This document shows positions 33,008 to 41,281 of a stretch of 59,405 nucleotides of DNA, piece after piece. The DNA lies in IMG/VR virus record IMGVR_UViG_3300027881_000014, positions 1 through 59,405 of that record. One strand, given 5' to 3'. Position 1 is the first letter of the stretch, and every line of letters starts with the position of its first letter. The DNA is from a virus. The translations under genes were made by a program, and so were the position numbers. The notes below the pieces were generated by a model that was not told where the DNA came from, searched no databases, and saw nothing but the letters and a program-made list of their open reading frames with translations.

Positions 33008-33437
33008 GTTATGTAGTTCACCAAATGATTTCAAATTAAATGAAAAGGACAAACAAACAATTTTGAGCATAGTTAAATTATTCAACTTTACAATAGCCGA
33101 TGAACATCGAGGCATAGTAGGATATAGTGACTGGGCAATACCAGTTATCGTTAATCAAGAACCTGATATAAGGATAGTTGACCAAGGAGAGGGACTCACT
33201 GGTAATCAATCTGAGATATTCAGGACGGTTAAATACCAGATTTATAGCGATTTTCTATTAGCTGTATGGGATGGGCATGTAACAGATGTAATGTTAGTCT
33301 ATGCTGGGCTGATTCAAATAGGACATCAGGTAGAGGTACTACCTCGATTAAGTGATAAGAAATGTTATTCCTATGAAATGGCCAAGAAAGAGTATGATAA
33401 GAGATTACGAGGTAAGCATGATAAGAAGAAACCATGA
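32952..33437 (+). CDS. Unknown early protein (161 aa)
   Basis: The ATG is preceded by TTAGGAGAATATC, a strong ribosome site, which supports this start despite the 56-base overlap with the upstream gene. The product begins with basic helices, then has a beta-rich centre (FTIADEHRGIVGYSDWAIPV), and ends in a highly basic tail (KRLRGKHDKKKP). Function unknown. Confidence 0.45.
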   Translation: MKIITSHEIEKLVLRLYRKLCSSPNDFKLNEKDKQTILSIVKLFNFTIADEHRGIVGYSDWAIPVIVNQEPDIRIVDQGEGLTGNQSEIFRTVKYQIYSDFLLAVWDGHVTDVMLVYAGLIQIGHQVEVLPRLSDKKCYSYEMAKKEYDKRLRGKHDKKKP

Positions 33438-33903
33438 TGTCTATGTTATCTCTTATGGTATTAATGAATTTCCAGTAGGAAGAATTAAACAGGATACACT
33501 ATTTTTGGATAATCCATCCCGTCATAGACATACGATGAGTTATGGTATTGATAGAGAAGTTTTAACATCTGATGAGATGGATTTCCAATATATAATAATC
33601 CGAGAAAGAGGCAAAGATTGGACTACCTCTCGAAGCTTCTGGAAAGATTATGGTAAGATACAGGATTTAAACAATGGAAGAGTAGAATTATTCTTAGCAG
33701 ATGAATGGTATGGTGAAGAAATAACCATTCTCTACAAGAAAATTTTAGAGAACAAATGGTTACAATTTGATATATTTGACCTTGCTCATCACTCTGGTAG
33801 TTGGGATGGATTCTATAAAGTCTTACCCTATTGGGAAAAAGCTTATGAGCTCAAAGATGAGCTTAAAGAAAAATTGAACTATATCAGAAAGGTTGAATTA
33901 TGA
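33418..33903 (+). CDS. Unknown early protein (161 aa)
   Basis: I chose the ATG at 33418 because an upstream ATG would overlap the preceding gene by 86 bases; AGGTAA precedes the chosen start. The product is mixed alpha/beta with aromatic residues (RGKDWTTSRSFWKDYGKIQD; FDLAHHSGSWDGFYKVLPYW) and a Lys/Glu-rich C-terminal helix. It ends in an ATGA overlap with the next gene. No family was recognised. Confidence 0.45.
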   Translation: MIRRNHDVYVISYGINEFPVGRIKQDTLFLDNPSRHRHTMSYGIDREVLTSDEMDFQYIIIRERGKDWTTSRSFWKDYGKIQDLNNGRVELFLADEWYGEEITILYKKILENKWLQFDIFDLAHHSGSWDGFYKVLPYWEKAYELKDELKEKLNYIRKVEL

Positions 33904-35180
33904 CTGACCTAGCAAAAAGAGTCAAAAAAATTAATCAACAGATTGCATCATTAATGGAAGAAAATACGCAACATAAAGCTAATCTTCATTTTCTTGATCA
34001 GCAATCGTTAATCACAGAAGCAAATTTAAGGCAAATAATGAGTAAAAAGGACAAACAACGAAATTATATAGGTAAGGATGGCAAAGCGTTATTTGAATTT
34101 GACGAAGTTATGAATAATGTAAAACAGATTAATGAGGAATATGATATCACATCTGATGAAACCACTGGTAAAGTATGGATAGCCTCCACTAATGGAGAAG
34201 TTATTATACAAGGTGTTATAGCTGGATATGTTCCTAAAGATTCTGAAAAGCCAGCGCCTGGAGCCGAATTCATCTATCTAGAAGGTAAGCCTAATAGAGA
34301 ACCTAAAGAAGGTGAATATCATGATGCTATGTTTTCTGGTGCTATTCATTTTGAAAATCTACCATTGAAAACGTTTGCTACTTTAGTCAAAGGAAAAGAA
34401 GAGGTTAAGGATGAGAAATTGGATAAACAAAAAGAAACCACTAGTTCTGACATACGAGCAGATTTCATCCCAGCATTGCCAACGAAGGGTGAACTCTCTA
34501 AGATATCAGCGGGTCAACTCAAGCCACCCAAATGCTCGAGAACGGCTAAGGCAAATTGGTGGAAGCTTCTACGTGAGAAGTATCCTGACTCTTTTGATCA
34601 CGGCGGTAACTGGCTTGGTCTTGTTGATAGCAAGCCTAATATGTCTCCCAATTTTGTTGACGGTAGGACCCTTGATATTGATAACAAAAAAGATGTACAA
34701 GAACTGGTTATCGAAGAAGAGGGCAAAGCAGTATCAGAACCAGTTAAACCGGCTAATGACAGAGGAAGGGGAGTTCCGGGACTCCTAACATCAACTGGGC
34801 AAGGCAATGCCATCACAAATATGACTGATGACAAGATTAAGAATGGCTTTTTCTTGGGCAGACTATTTGAAAAAGGTTATGCTATTATCTCTACTCCTGC
34901 TAAAGAAGGAGACTTTGAAAAGTCAGCCTTCCTTATCTGTAATAAAGAGAAAACAGCAAAGTTTCTAAACATCGGGTTAAACCGAAGTCAAAGTTTTGTA
35001 ACTAAAGTGGATGGTGCAGAACCATTCCACATTCGTGAACTTAAGAAAGAGTTCTTTGAGGACACACCTGAGAATAAAAAGGTTTTAGTATGGTGGATAA
35101 CAAATGCAGTTTCCGCTCTTCAAGCATTGGGAACGCAAGATAAAGATATTGAATCTATCAAAGAACAAATATCAGCTTAA
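33900..35180 (+). CDS. Unknown early protein with coiled-coil start (426 aa)
   Basis: Starts in an ATGA overlap with the preceding gene. The first 60 residues are coiled coil (KKINQQIASLMEENTQHKAN). A beta-rich domain (GKVWIASTNGEVIIQGVIAG) follows, then a Pro/Lys-rich linker, a segment with paired Trp (TAKANWWKLLREKYPDSFDH), and a C-terminal domain ending VLVWWITNAVSALQALGTQD. It is the largest protein of this operon and is followed by a terminator. No enzyme motif was found. Confidence 0.5.
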   Translation: MTDLAKRVKKINQQIASLMEENTQHKANLHFLDQQSLITEANLRQIMSKKDKQRNYIGKDGKALFEFDEVMNNVKQINEEYDITSDETTGKVWIASTNGEVIIQGVIAGYVPKDSEKPAPGAEFIYLEGKPNREPKEGEYHDAMFSGAIHFENLPLKTFATLVKGKEEVKDEKLDKQKETTSSDIRADFIPALPTKGELSKISAGQLKPPKCSRTAKANWWKLLREKYPDSFDHGGNWLGLVDSKPNMSPNFVDGRTLDIDNKKDVQELVIEEEGKAVSEPVKPANDRGRGVPGLLTSTGQGNAITNMTDDKIKNGFFLGRLFEKGYAIISTPAKEGDFEKSAFLICNKEKTAKFLNIGLNRSQSFVTKVDGAEPFHIRELKKEFFEDTPENKKVLVWWITNAVSALQALGTQDKDIESIKEQISA

Positions 35181-35185
35181 TGGTT

Positions 35186-35209
35186 GGGGCTTATGCCCCG
35201 CCTTTTTTT
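35186..35209 (+). terminator. Rho-independent terminator
   Basis: GGGGC-TTAT-GCCCC followed by GCC and seven T closes the operon that starts at 31733. Confidence 0.75.
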
Positions 35210-35225
35210 AAGATAGGACAATCAA

Positions 35226-35693
35226 ATGGAAAAATTATCACAACAAGTTATAAGGGAGTCAATGATGGAAGAAAACCCAGAGGGTACAGTGGAAGATTTT
35301 ACATATGAAGTAGTTGAAGATGATTATAAACAACCTTCTAATCCATTGGTAGATTTTGGAATTGATGATGATACATATGAAAACCTTAAAGTTAATGGTC
35401 TATTAAGCTTTTATGGAATGAGAGACTATTGGATTGATAAGATGTATCACAAAATCAGAGGAGCATTTGATAATGGTAAAAGAATGAGAGCATTTCAATG
35501 CTTCGACTTTCTCTCGAATAGAGTTTTTAAGGGAGTTAGCGTAGAAAACATCAGAAAAGGTGTATACAATGACAGGTATATAAAAAAACCTTGGAAATCA
35601 ACTGATATTCTACCTATTATAACAGAACATGAACTAAAAGAATTTAGGAAAACCTATGCCAGACAACAGGCCACTAATAGATCCTTTAGATGA
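35226..35693 (+). CDS. Unknown acidic early protein (155 aa)
   Basis: A strongly acidic N-terminal third (EENPEGTVEDFTYEVVEDDY) precedes a helical domain (GLLSFYGMRDYWIDKMYHKI; RMRAFQCFDFLSNRVF) and a basic C-terminus. Its end overlaps the next small gene by 38 bases. Unknown family. Confidence 0.45.
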   Translation: MEKLSQQVIRESMMEENPEGTVEDFTYEVVEDDYKQPSNPLVDFGIDDDTYENLKVNGLLSFYGMRDYWIDKMYHKIRGAFDNGKRMRAFQCFDFLSNRVFKGVSVENIRKGVYNDRYIKKPWKSTDILPIITEHELKEFRKTYARQQATNRSFR

Positions 35694-35835
35694 GGATACG
35701 TTTGACGACAGAATAATTAGACACGCACCTATCAGAAGCACATTTGAATCTATATCACAAGCACGTTGGGATAAAGTATTTGCACCAAAATGGAGCTTTG
35801 AATTTGTATGGATGCGTACAAGAAAAAATTTGTAA
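35656..35835 (+). CDS. Small acidic protein upstream of the resolvase (59 aa)
   Basis: The frame runs 59 residues from ATG (MPDNRPLIDPLDEDTFDD) and ends 28 bases into the resolvase gene. It is acidic at the start and aromatic/basic at the end (KWSFEFVWMRTRKNL). Coupling to both neighbours supports it. Function unknown. Confidence 0.4.
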   Translation: MPDNRPLIDPLDEDTFDDRIIRHAPIRSTFESISQARWDKVFAPKWSFEFVWMRTRKNL

Positions 35836-36332
35836 TTGGGATAGATCCAGGCCGGAACGGTGGTATTGTAGGCCTAACTAACGGTAACATAAACATCATT
35901 GGTAAAATGCCTCTACAACCATCAGATATATGGGGCTATTTTGCCGACGACCTGGGCATCCCATTAATAGGAAAGGAAAATATACATGTCTTTATCGAAG
36001 ACGTTCATAGCATGCCTACTGATGGTGTGCGGAGCGCTTTTTCTTTTGGTAAACATTTGGGTTGGCTTGATATGCTGCTCGCTTATTACAGGCTGGATAC
36101 TACACGAGTATTACCGGCTAAGTGGCAAAACAGTTTCGGTCTATCCAGAAAAGAAAGCAGAACCAGCACTAAGTATGAGTATAAGAAACACATTAGGGAC
36201 AAGGCGCTTCTTCTGGTACCTCAATCTCACCAAAAAGAAATCACATTAGCAACCTGTGATGCTTATCTTATAGCATTATGGGGCTTTAATCAATTAAAGG
36301 AACAACATGAAAATCAAACGAAGAGCTGGTAA
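35808..36332 (+). CDS. RuvC-like Holliday junction resolvase
   Basis: A ribonuclease-H-like fold is visible: first strand FVIGIDPGRNGGIVGL with D13, second acidic residue E74 in VFIEDVHSMPTDG, and a final acidic helix starting at D161 in CDAYLIALWG. Length 174 matches RuvC. The basic stretch in the middle (WQNSFGLSRKESRTSTKYEY) is also typical. It would cut four-way junctions or branched concatemers before packaging. It overlaps small genes at both ends. Confidence 0.8.
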   Translation: MDAYKKKFVIGIDPGRNGGIVGLTNGNINIIGKMPLQPSDIWGYFADDLGIPLIGKENIHVFIEDVHSMPTDGVRSAFSFGKHLGWLDMLLAYYRLDTTRVLPAKWQNSFGLSRKESRTSTKYEYKKHIRDKALLLVPQSHQKEITLATCDAYLIALWGFNQLKEQHENQTKSW

Positions 36333-36408
36333 GGTTCTCGAATTTATCATAGTGTTAACACTACTATTATTAGTAGCTTATCACGTAAACAGGATATTAT
36401 ACCCATGA
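36307..36408 (+). CDS. Small membrane protein (33 aa)
   Basis: A basic N-terminus (MKIKRRAGK) is followed by one span (EFIIVLTLLLLVAYHV). AAAGGAACAAC precedes the ATG. It ends in an ATGA overlap with the next gene. Function unknown. Confidence 0.45.
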   Translation: MKIKRRAGKVLEFIIVLTLLLLVAYHVNRILYP

Positions 36409-36581
36409 GTCACATAAATAAGTACCTAAGACGTGTAGCAACACGCTTAGCTAAAGAGCGTCGGGCTAAACCGGGTGCTCGTCCCGAGGGCCAGAAGGAT
36501 AAAACCGAATGGACAACAGATGAGTGTTACCAAGAAATTATACTAAGACATGAACTCAAGGAGGAAAAATCAAATGGATAA
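36405..36581 (+). CDS. Small basic protein (58 aa)
   Basis: Starts in an ATGA overlap. The N-terminal half is very basic (YLRRVATRLAKERRAKPGAR), and a polar/acidic helix follows (EWTTDECYQEIILRHELKEE). It could bind nucleic acid. It overlaps the next gene by 8 bases. Confidence 0.4.
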   Translation: MSHINKYLRRVATRLAKERRAKPGARPEGQKDKTEWTTDECYQEIILRHELKEEKSNG

Positions 36582-37101
36582 AATCACACGAAAAATGATA
36601 GTAAATAAGTACGATGAGTTATGTACCAGAATGGATATTATTACACATAGTCTTAATCCTTGTCATCTTACTATCAAAAAGATTGGTGATGAACCATGTG
36701 TAGCATCTTGTGCTGGCTATGCTAGTGATTCAGAAGCATTATGTTGTGAACCTACTGGTGCTTTTACAAGATGTAAGCATTGGAAAAGAAAATCTACTGG
36801 TGATGCTGGCTGTAGTGTTAAATCATTACGTTGTAAAATCTGGTTTTGTTCTTCTCTTAAACAAGAAAATATGGAAATAACACAATTTGAAGTACGCAGC
36901 TTAAGGCGTTATGATTGGATCTTAGGTAATACAGCTACTATCATTATCAACCAAGAACATGCAACCATCATCAAAGAAATGAGGATTTGGTTATTTGATA
37001 GATATTTTAGAATGGGTAAAGAGAGGGCTATAGAGTGGTCTTATAAATACAGAGATCAGATAATTAGGAACATGCAAGAAGAAATTAAAAATAACATATG
37101 A
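36574..37101 (+). CDS. Cys-rich protein, possibly metal cluster binding (175 aa)
   Basis: I chose the ATG at 36574, which has a perfect AAGGAGG 11 bases upstream. The region from about residue 28 to 90 contains at least nine Cys (EPCVASCAGY, EALCCEPTGAFTRC, AGCSVKSLRCKIWFC), a density typical of iron-sulfur or multi-zinc proteins. A helical C-terminal domain follows. Two further Cys-rich proteins lie nearby. Function unknown. Confidence 0.5.
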   Translation: MDKITRKMIVNKYDELCTRMDIITHSLNPCHLTIKKIGDEPCVASCAGYASDSEALCCEPTGAFTRCKHWKRKSTGDAGCSVKSLRCKIWFCSSLKQENMEITQFEVRSLRRYDWILGNTATIIINQEHATIIKEMRIWLFDRYFRMGKERAIEWSYKYRDQIIRNMQEEIKNNI

Positions 37102-37107
37102 CTCTAA

Positions 37108-37353
37108 GTGAAGAATTTATGCAATGATTGTGGTTTGTGCTGTCGATTTGAAGACGGCACAGACTGTAAATGGTTAAGATATAGAAAAAATGGTAAGACC
37201 TTTTGCCGTATTTTTTTAACAAGGCTTGGCAGAAGTACTGGTAGGCCAGGATTCTTATGCTTTCCAATTATGATGATACCTAAAATGTTTAAGGATTGTC
37301 CTTATAATTGGTATAAACTAAGAGCATTTTGGAAGAGAGGATGTAGATGGTAA
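37108..37353 (+). CDS. YkgJ-like Cys-cluster protein (81 aa)
   Basis: A GTG start at 37108 gives KNLCNDCGLCCRF, the CxxCGxCC motif of YkgJ-type zinc or iron-sulfur proteins. It is followed by C-x-W in DCKWLRY, FCRIFLT and a terminal Cys. At 81 residues it is shorter than usual. It overlaps the next gene by 7 bases. Family membership is by motif only. Confidence 0.55.
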   Translation: MKNLCNDCGLCCRFEDGTDCKWLRYRKNGKTFCRIFLTRLGRSTGRPGFLCFPIMMIPKMFKDCPYNWYKLRAFWKRGCRW

Positions 37354-37559
37354 TGGATATTACGCCTACTAAGGCGTTACCTTGGATATTATTTGTATTA
37401 ACATTAGCTGGTTACATATGGACTGCCTCTAGTATTAATAGTAAGTTAGACTATCTATTGGCTAGAGATCAGGAAGAACGGGTTTTTTTACTTAATAAAA
37501 TGAACCATAACTACCTTAGCAAACCAGAACCAAGTATAAAGGATACGATACATGATTAG
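37347..37559 (+). CDS. Membrane-anchored small protein (70 aa)
   Basis: One span near residues 11-30 (LPWILFVLTLAGYIWTAS) is followed by a helical polar tail (KLDYLLARDQEERVFLLNKM). Starts are possible at 37347 or two codons later, after AGAGGATGTAG. It overlaps the acetyltransferase gene by 8 bases. Function unknown. Confidence 0.5.
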   Translation: MVMDITPTKALPWILFVLTLAGYIWTASSINSKLDYLLARDQEERVFLLNKMNHNYLSKPEPSIKDTIHD

Positions 37560-37986
37560 GGATTATGAAGAAAAAGATTGGACAGAATTTAGAAAACTAA
37601 TAATGGAGCAATGGGATGAAAGGTATACCTATGATGCAGTTGAGTATAACTTACTTGATCCTTATTGTTATAGCGATGATTATCTTGTGGACAAAGACAA
37701 TTATAAGTGTTTTGTAGCAGAAGACGAAGATGGTCTCTGTGGCTTTATACTTGTCTCCTATGGCAAGACTAGCTTAAACCTAGAGTATGTCTATGTTACA
37801 CAGAGAAAGCGGCGTCAAGGTCTATCCTTGAAGCTTATGAAGCATATTGAGACTTATGGTCGGTTTGTGGGTAAAAAAGAGATAAAAATGTGGTCCTTAG
37901 TACAAAATGATAGATCACATGAAATGAAAAAGAAATTAGGGTATACATATGAAATGTACTCATATACAGCAAGGAAAAAACTATAA
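37552..37986 (+). CDS. GNAT-family N-acetyltransferase
   Basis: The 144-residue protein shows the GNAT plan: an N-terminal strand (IRDYEEKDWTEF), a central beta strand CGFILVSYG, a second strand LNLEYVYVTQ, and the acetyl-CoA loop RKRRQGLSLKLMKHIE (motif A, R/Q-x-x-G). A C-terminal strand and helix (SHEMKKKLGYTYEMYSYTA) follow. The acceptor is unknown; modification of a host protein is a possible early function. Confidence 0.8.
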   Translation: MIRDYEEKDWTEFRKLIMEQWDERYTYDAVEYNLLDPYCYSDDYLVDKDNYKCFVAEDEDGLCGFILVSYGKTSLNLEYVYVTQRKRRQGLSLKLMKHIETYGRFVGKKEIKMWSLVQNDRSHEMKKKLGYTYEMYSYTARKKL

Positions 37987-38189
37987 TGGCTAAGAAAATA
38001 AAAACTAAAGATAAAAAGTGTTGTGTAACTTGTAAGTATATAGCTCAAGATTGTAATGACGGCTTTAATTGTGTAGAAAGAATGGGTAGTATTGGTTTAT
38101 CAACCAATTTTTTTACTAATATTTATAGAGATAATTGTAATGCCTATCAAAGAAGAGCTAAAGATATTAAAATACCAAAATATGATTAA
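37986..38189 (+). CDS. Small Cys-rich protein (67 aa)
   Basis: The ATG shares one base with the upstream stop. Cys at KKCCVTCKYIAQDC and FNCVER plus a later Cys could hold a metal site. The ends are Lys-rich. It is the third Cys-rich protein in 1.6 kb. Function unknown. Confidence 0.45.
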   Translation: MAKKIKTKDKKCCVTCKYIAQDCNDGFNCVERMGSIGLSTNFFTNIYRDNCNAYQRRAKDIKIPKYD

Positions 38190-38427
38190 CATATGGGAAA
38201 TAGCTGATCCTTATTCTTGGAAGAGTTTTAAGAAAAATTCTGGAAAAAATTTGCGGCCTTTTTTAAATCTATATCAGAAAGATGAGGAAGGGTATATGGA
38301 ATTTCTCGATAGGTTTGAGAGTAAGCTAGGCATCAGCTCTCCAGTCGAAGTTTTTGTACGTCTTTGGTATCCTCCAGTAAGGTTGAGAATCAACCGTTTC
38401 TTTGGCAGTGAACCATTCATGTCCTAA
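38182..38427 (+). CDS. Last rightward gene, small unknown protein (81 aa)
   Basis: The frame starts inside the end of the previous gene and encodes NIWEIADPYSWKSFKKNSG and further polar helices. Its last 102 bases lie opposite the end of the large terminase gene, so the two transcripts converge and overlap. No terminator is evident between them. The overlap and lack of a family make it only moderately likely. Confidence 0.35.
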   Translation: MINIWEIADPYSWKSFKKNSGKNLRPFLNLYQKDEEGYMEFLDRFESKLGISSPVEVFVRLWYPPVRLRINRFFGSEPFMS

Positions 38428-40239
38428 ATTTTCAGGAAATTCTAAACCATAAAAAGAACATTCTAATGAGTCAGCACAATCATCATGAGTACTCTTACCG
38501 AGATATTCTAACTGATACTCTAACTTCGAAAGGCCAGGATCGTGATAAACCATTCTTGTCTCGTAGTATGGTAGACATGTATTCAGGATGCGCTCCTCTT
38601 TGCGACCTTCCAGTTTCGTTTGCTTCCTTGGATAAACATACGTTTCGTAATTTTTATTTTCCTGGAATACTCGACGCATCTCATTCACAACAGCTTCCTC
38701 CTCTCCGGCAACACCCACCTTTATCCGTGAAGGATGAAATCGTAATGCGAGCCGAAAACATTCGTCGACGATACCGCGCTTCCGCAATGCATCACGATTT
38801 AGGATTACCTTCGAGTAGCGAAGATCTTCAATTGGAGCTGAACTTGCGTCGTCACGTATCGAGAATTTTGCAATCGCCTGATGCAATACAAGAATTCGGT
38901 GGTCAGGAAGAGTGGCTGTAACTGTAATCACTGCATCATCCTTACCCGTACCTGCTAAATCCACACCAAACTGAGTTTGACATATTGTCCACTCATCATC
39001 CCACTCTGGTACTTTTATCCAGGAATGATAATGTTCCCACTTGTATTCCCAAGGGGGGAGTGTGTTGAAGAAGTCCTTACGGAACCGTCTGTCCTCGGGA
39101 CTTTTTGTAACATGGAAATACTCCTGATAGAGTCCAGACACAATTTGGTTATGAACGGCCTCTTGGTACTTAAGAGCAAGGAGGTAGAGATCAATCCGTT
39201 CGGGCCAGGCGAGCTCCCACTTATAAGAAACTTGTACGTCAGCGAAGTACTTCTTTTGTTTATGTTGACGTTCATCTTTATCCTCCACTTCATGAAATGG
39301 TAAATAGCATGTAGATATATCCCAATCTACTTTAATATGATCTTCAACAAACTTATGAAACTTATCGATGGGCATGAGCTCTATCTTACGTGTATGCCAC
39401 TGAGGATTATTCTCAAGCTCCACAATGATAGTATCATCATGTAGGATAGTGCCTAGCACTAAAACTTTGCCCCTCACATTATCAACACTGTTCATTACAG
39501 CATTATTCCACCACCTTTTTATGTGAGCTCTTCTCTCTTCAGTAACTGTGTTGTTCTCAGAGTATATATCATCAGCAATAACAAGTGTCGGTCTACTTGC
39601 TCCTTTAACCTTCCCCCGTATCTGCTGGCCTGAGCCCACTGCTTGTACAAAGCAATTGTTGAACTTGAAAGTGGACCTTGTCCATTGTCCAGTAATGGAA
39701 TCGATAGCGTCCTTGAATTGTATGTTATAATAATATCTAAGCCGTTCACTTGTAGAAAAAGCATCTCTAATTCGCACAGTGAACTCTTCAGCTGACGTCT
39801 TCGTCTCCGAAATGATAACGATAAGGGACTCATCGATTGTAAACGTTCGAACCTCACCGTCGATAAGTATTCTAAAATCACGTCCGTTATGTGCAAGGAT
39901 ATACGACGCAAATAAAGTGTTAGCTGCCGTAGATTTCGCACTCTCCCTAAAAGAAATGAATTCATAAAGTCGTTCATACTTATTCCTATAGTCTGGGTTA
40001 TATAATTTGAGTAAGTCGATGAACATACGAATGTGGAACCACGGTGACCTATCAAAGGCAAACTCTGGCATCATCTCGTGGCACCACTTAACGATTCCTA
40101 AATCATCAACGTCTGTGTTGTCCAGCCATTCATCAAATTTAGACTCTTTGTAGTGAGTAGTGCAGAGCCCAGCCTGGGTGACTGGGTTCTGACACTTGAG
40201 GCAGTGAGTGGGTAAACTCTTAGAACCTGTAATTTTCAT
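38326..40239 (-). CDS. terL: Large terminase subunit (packaging ATPase/nuclease)
   Basis: A 637-residue protein with a modified Walker A FRESAKST (97-104), Walker B LVIADDIYSE (219-228) and a nuclease domain beginning FGVDLAGTGKDDA (D427 as first metal ligand). Later acidic positions follow in the usual RNase H-like order (DDCADSLECSFYG near the end). The N-terminus has a small zinc-like knot (CLKC and a Cys six residues on). It cleaves and pumps DNA into procapsids through the portal. It is the last gene of the leftward block and far from the probable small subunit. Confidence 0.85.
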   Translation of the reverse strand: MKITGSKSLPTHCLKCQNPVTQAGLCTTHYKESKFDEWLDNTDVDDLGIVKWCHEMMPEFAFDRSPWFHIRMFIDLLKLYNPDYRNKYERLYEFISFRESAKSTAANTLFASYILAHNGRDFRILIDGEVRTFTIDESLIVIISETKTSAEEFTVRIRDAFSTSERLRYYYNIQFKDAIDSITGQWTRSTFKFNNCFVQAVGSGQQIRGKVKGASRPTLVIADDIYSENNTVTEERRAHIKRWWNNAVMNSVDNVRGKVLVLGTILHDDTIIVELENNPQWHTRKIELMPIDKFHKFVEDHIKVDWDISTCYLPFHEVEDKDERQHKQKKYFADVQVSYKWELAWPERIDLYLLALKYQEAVHNQIVSGLYQEYFHVTKSPEDRRFRKDFFNTLPPWEYKWEHYHSWIKVPEWDDEWTICQTQFGVDLAGTGKDDAVITVTATLPDHRILVLHQAIAKFSIRDDASSAPIEDLRYSKVILNRDALRKRGIVDECFRLALRFHPSRIKVGVAGEEEAVVNEMRRVFQENKNYETYVYPRKQTKLEGRKEERILNTCLPYYETRMVYHDPGLSKLEYQLEYLGKSTHDDCADSLECSFYGLEFPENLGHEWFTAKETVDSQPYWRIPKTYKNFDWRADA

Positions 40240-40522
40240 CTACCTCTTCTGTCCAATTAATCCATGTTACAAACCAACCTAGATCAGGTTTGATATAGAA
40301 ACATGTACCATCAGCACAGATTATTCTATGTCCGCCATTATCAGCATTGAAGTATCTAGGATTGATAACTTCTAATTGCTGACCATTAGCAAACTGGTAT
40401 AATTTATTGCTGCTAACTCTTGTAAAGAATCTTGTGTTTCCATTGATAGATGTAATATTAAATCCATCTAACTTAACAGCAGATTCTTTTACTTTGTTTT
40501 TAGCTCCGGGTGTTCTTCCCAT
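40220..40522 (-). CDS. Unknown protein upstream of the terminase (100 aa)
   Basis: A basic start (MGRTPGAKNKVKES) leads to a beta-rich body (GNTRFFTRVSSNKLYQFANG) and an acidic end. It overlaps the terminase gene by 20 bases and the upstream gene by 34. No family was recognised. Confidence 0.45.
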   Translation of the reverse strand: MGRTPGAKNKVKESAVKLDGFNITSINGNTRFFTRVSSNKLYQFANGQQLEVINPRYFNADNGGHRIICADGTCFYIKPDLGWFVTWINWTEEVDENYRF

Positions 40523-40911
40523 TGTTTAATTCCTTTTTTAATTCTGTTTCGAATTTCTTCTGGTAGACCTTCTGTAAGTTCGATAGGCCTCTCCATTTTT
40601 TCCATTTTGTCAACGGTCCAGATAAGACCTGCAATATTCCAAAGTACAGCTGCCAGGTGATCTTCATCATTAGAGCCTTGGCCCCACTTGGTAATGTGGC
40701 GTAGTGCAGAATCAAGATAGGAGCGCAAAGGGATACCTTGCTCCCAATTTCTATCTTCATACTTAACAGCGCCATTTTCATAGTGTTTAGCCAATCGCTC
40801 CAAGACAATGAACGGGATGAGATCGTACCTTCCTTTTCCCGTAGATAGATCCCGTCTAGCCCCTGTCTCGAAATTTGTGCGTTCGCCTGAATCTTTAACT
40901 TCATTATACAT
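40489..40911 (-). CDS. dATP/dGTP diphosphohydrolase N-terminal-like protein (DUF5664 type)
   Basis: The sequence GARRDLSTGKGRYDLIPFIV, then NGAVKYEDRNWEQGIPL, a RHITKWGQGSNDEDHLA helix and WNIAGLIWT closely follows the pattern of small phage proteins annotated as dATP/dGTP diphosphohydrolase N-terminal domain. The Glu/Asp in the DEDH segment would bind metal as in MazG-like folds. I prefer the ATG at 40911 to one at 40938 because it overlaps the preceding gene less. It probably adjusts nucleotide pools; the actual substrate is not shown by the sequence. Confidence 0.7.
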   Translation of the reverse strand: MYNEVKDSGERTNFETGARRDLSTGKGRYDLIPFIVLERLAKHYENGAVKYEDRNWEQGIPLRSYLDSALRHITKWGQGSNDEDHLAAVLWNIAGLIWTVDKMEKMERPIELTEGLPEEIRNRIKKGIKQWEEHPELKTK

Positions 40912-41281
40912 CTGTTTCCAATCCTTGATTATCAACAAACTTAATAGGCATGCCTTTTCCTTTAGCGTACTCGAGCTCAGCTTTTACACCTTTACTCTTT
41001 TCCCATTTGGAATCAGCTACAACCCATAGCTCATCGCATATATCTATAAGTGCTTTATCTAGTACTTCCCAATAGTCCCATCCCTTTAGTTGTCTACCTT
41101 TAAGGTTGGCATGTAGGTTGATGGGGTGTCCATGTGAAATGGGTGAGATTACATAGGCAGCATCTCTTAATAGAATTTTAGCAGCGATGTGATTAACTTT
41201 GTCATAGTTTGCGGCTCTGTGTTCTGCTTTTTGAGCGGAGTATGCAGTAGCCAAATATATAAATGGTTTGTTTTTTGTCAT
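40904..41281 (-). CDS. Nucleoside 2-deoxyribosyltransferase-like protein (DUF1937 type)
   Basis: FIYLATAYSAQKAEHRAANY, an ISPISHGHPI segment, YWEVLDKALIDICDELWVV and KSKGVKAELEYAKGKGMP are the ordered features of DUF1937/DUF4406 proteins. These share the nucleoside deoxyribosyltransferase fold. The length of 125 is usual. Next to the diphosphohydrolase-like gene it suggests nucleotide salvage or remodelling. Its start overlaps the upstream stop by one base. Confidence 0.7.
   Translation of the reverse strand: MTKNKPFIYLATAYSAQKAEHRAANYDKVNHIAAKILLRDAAYVISPISHGHPINLHANLKGRQLKGWDYWEVLDKALIDICDELWVVADSKWEKSKGVKAELEYAKGKGMPIKFVDNQGLETDV

Noticed and set aside
34411-34788. Nested 125-residue frame with two membrane-like stretches inside the 426-residue gene
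   Set aside because: It lies fully within a well-supported gene in another frame, has no ribosome site that stands out, and its hydrophobic stretch can be a by-product of the codon pattern.
35986-36249. Rightward 87-codon frame with hydrophobic start inside the resolvase gene
   Set aside because: Shadow; the RuvC-like frame holds all catalytic residues.
38466-38921. Rightward 151-codon frame opposite the large terminase
   Set aside because: Antisense to a strongly supported gene, no ribosome site and no family features.
40500-40904. Leftward 134-codon frame in the diphosphohydrolase-like gene
   Set aside because: Shadow of a gene with clear family pattern in the neighbouring frame.
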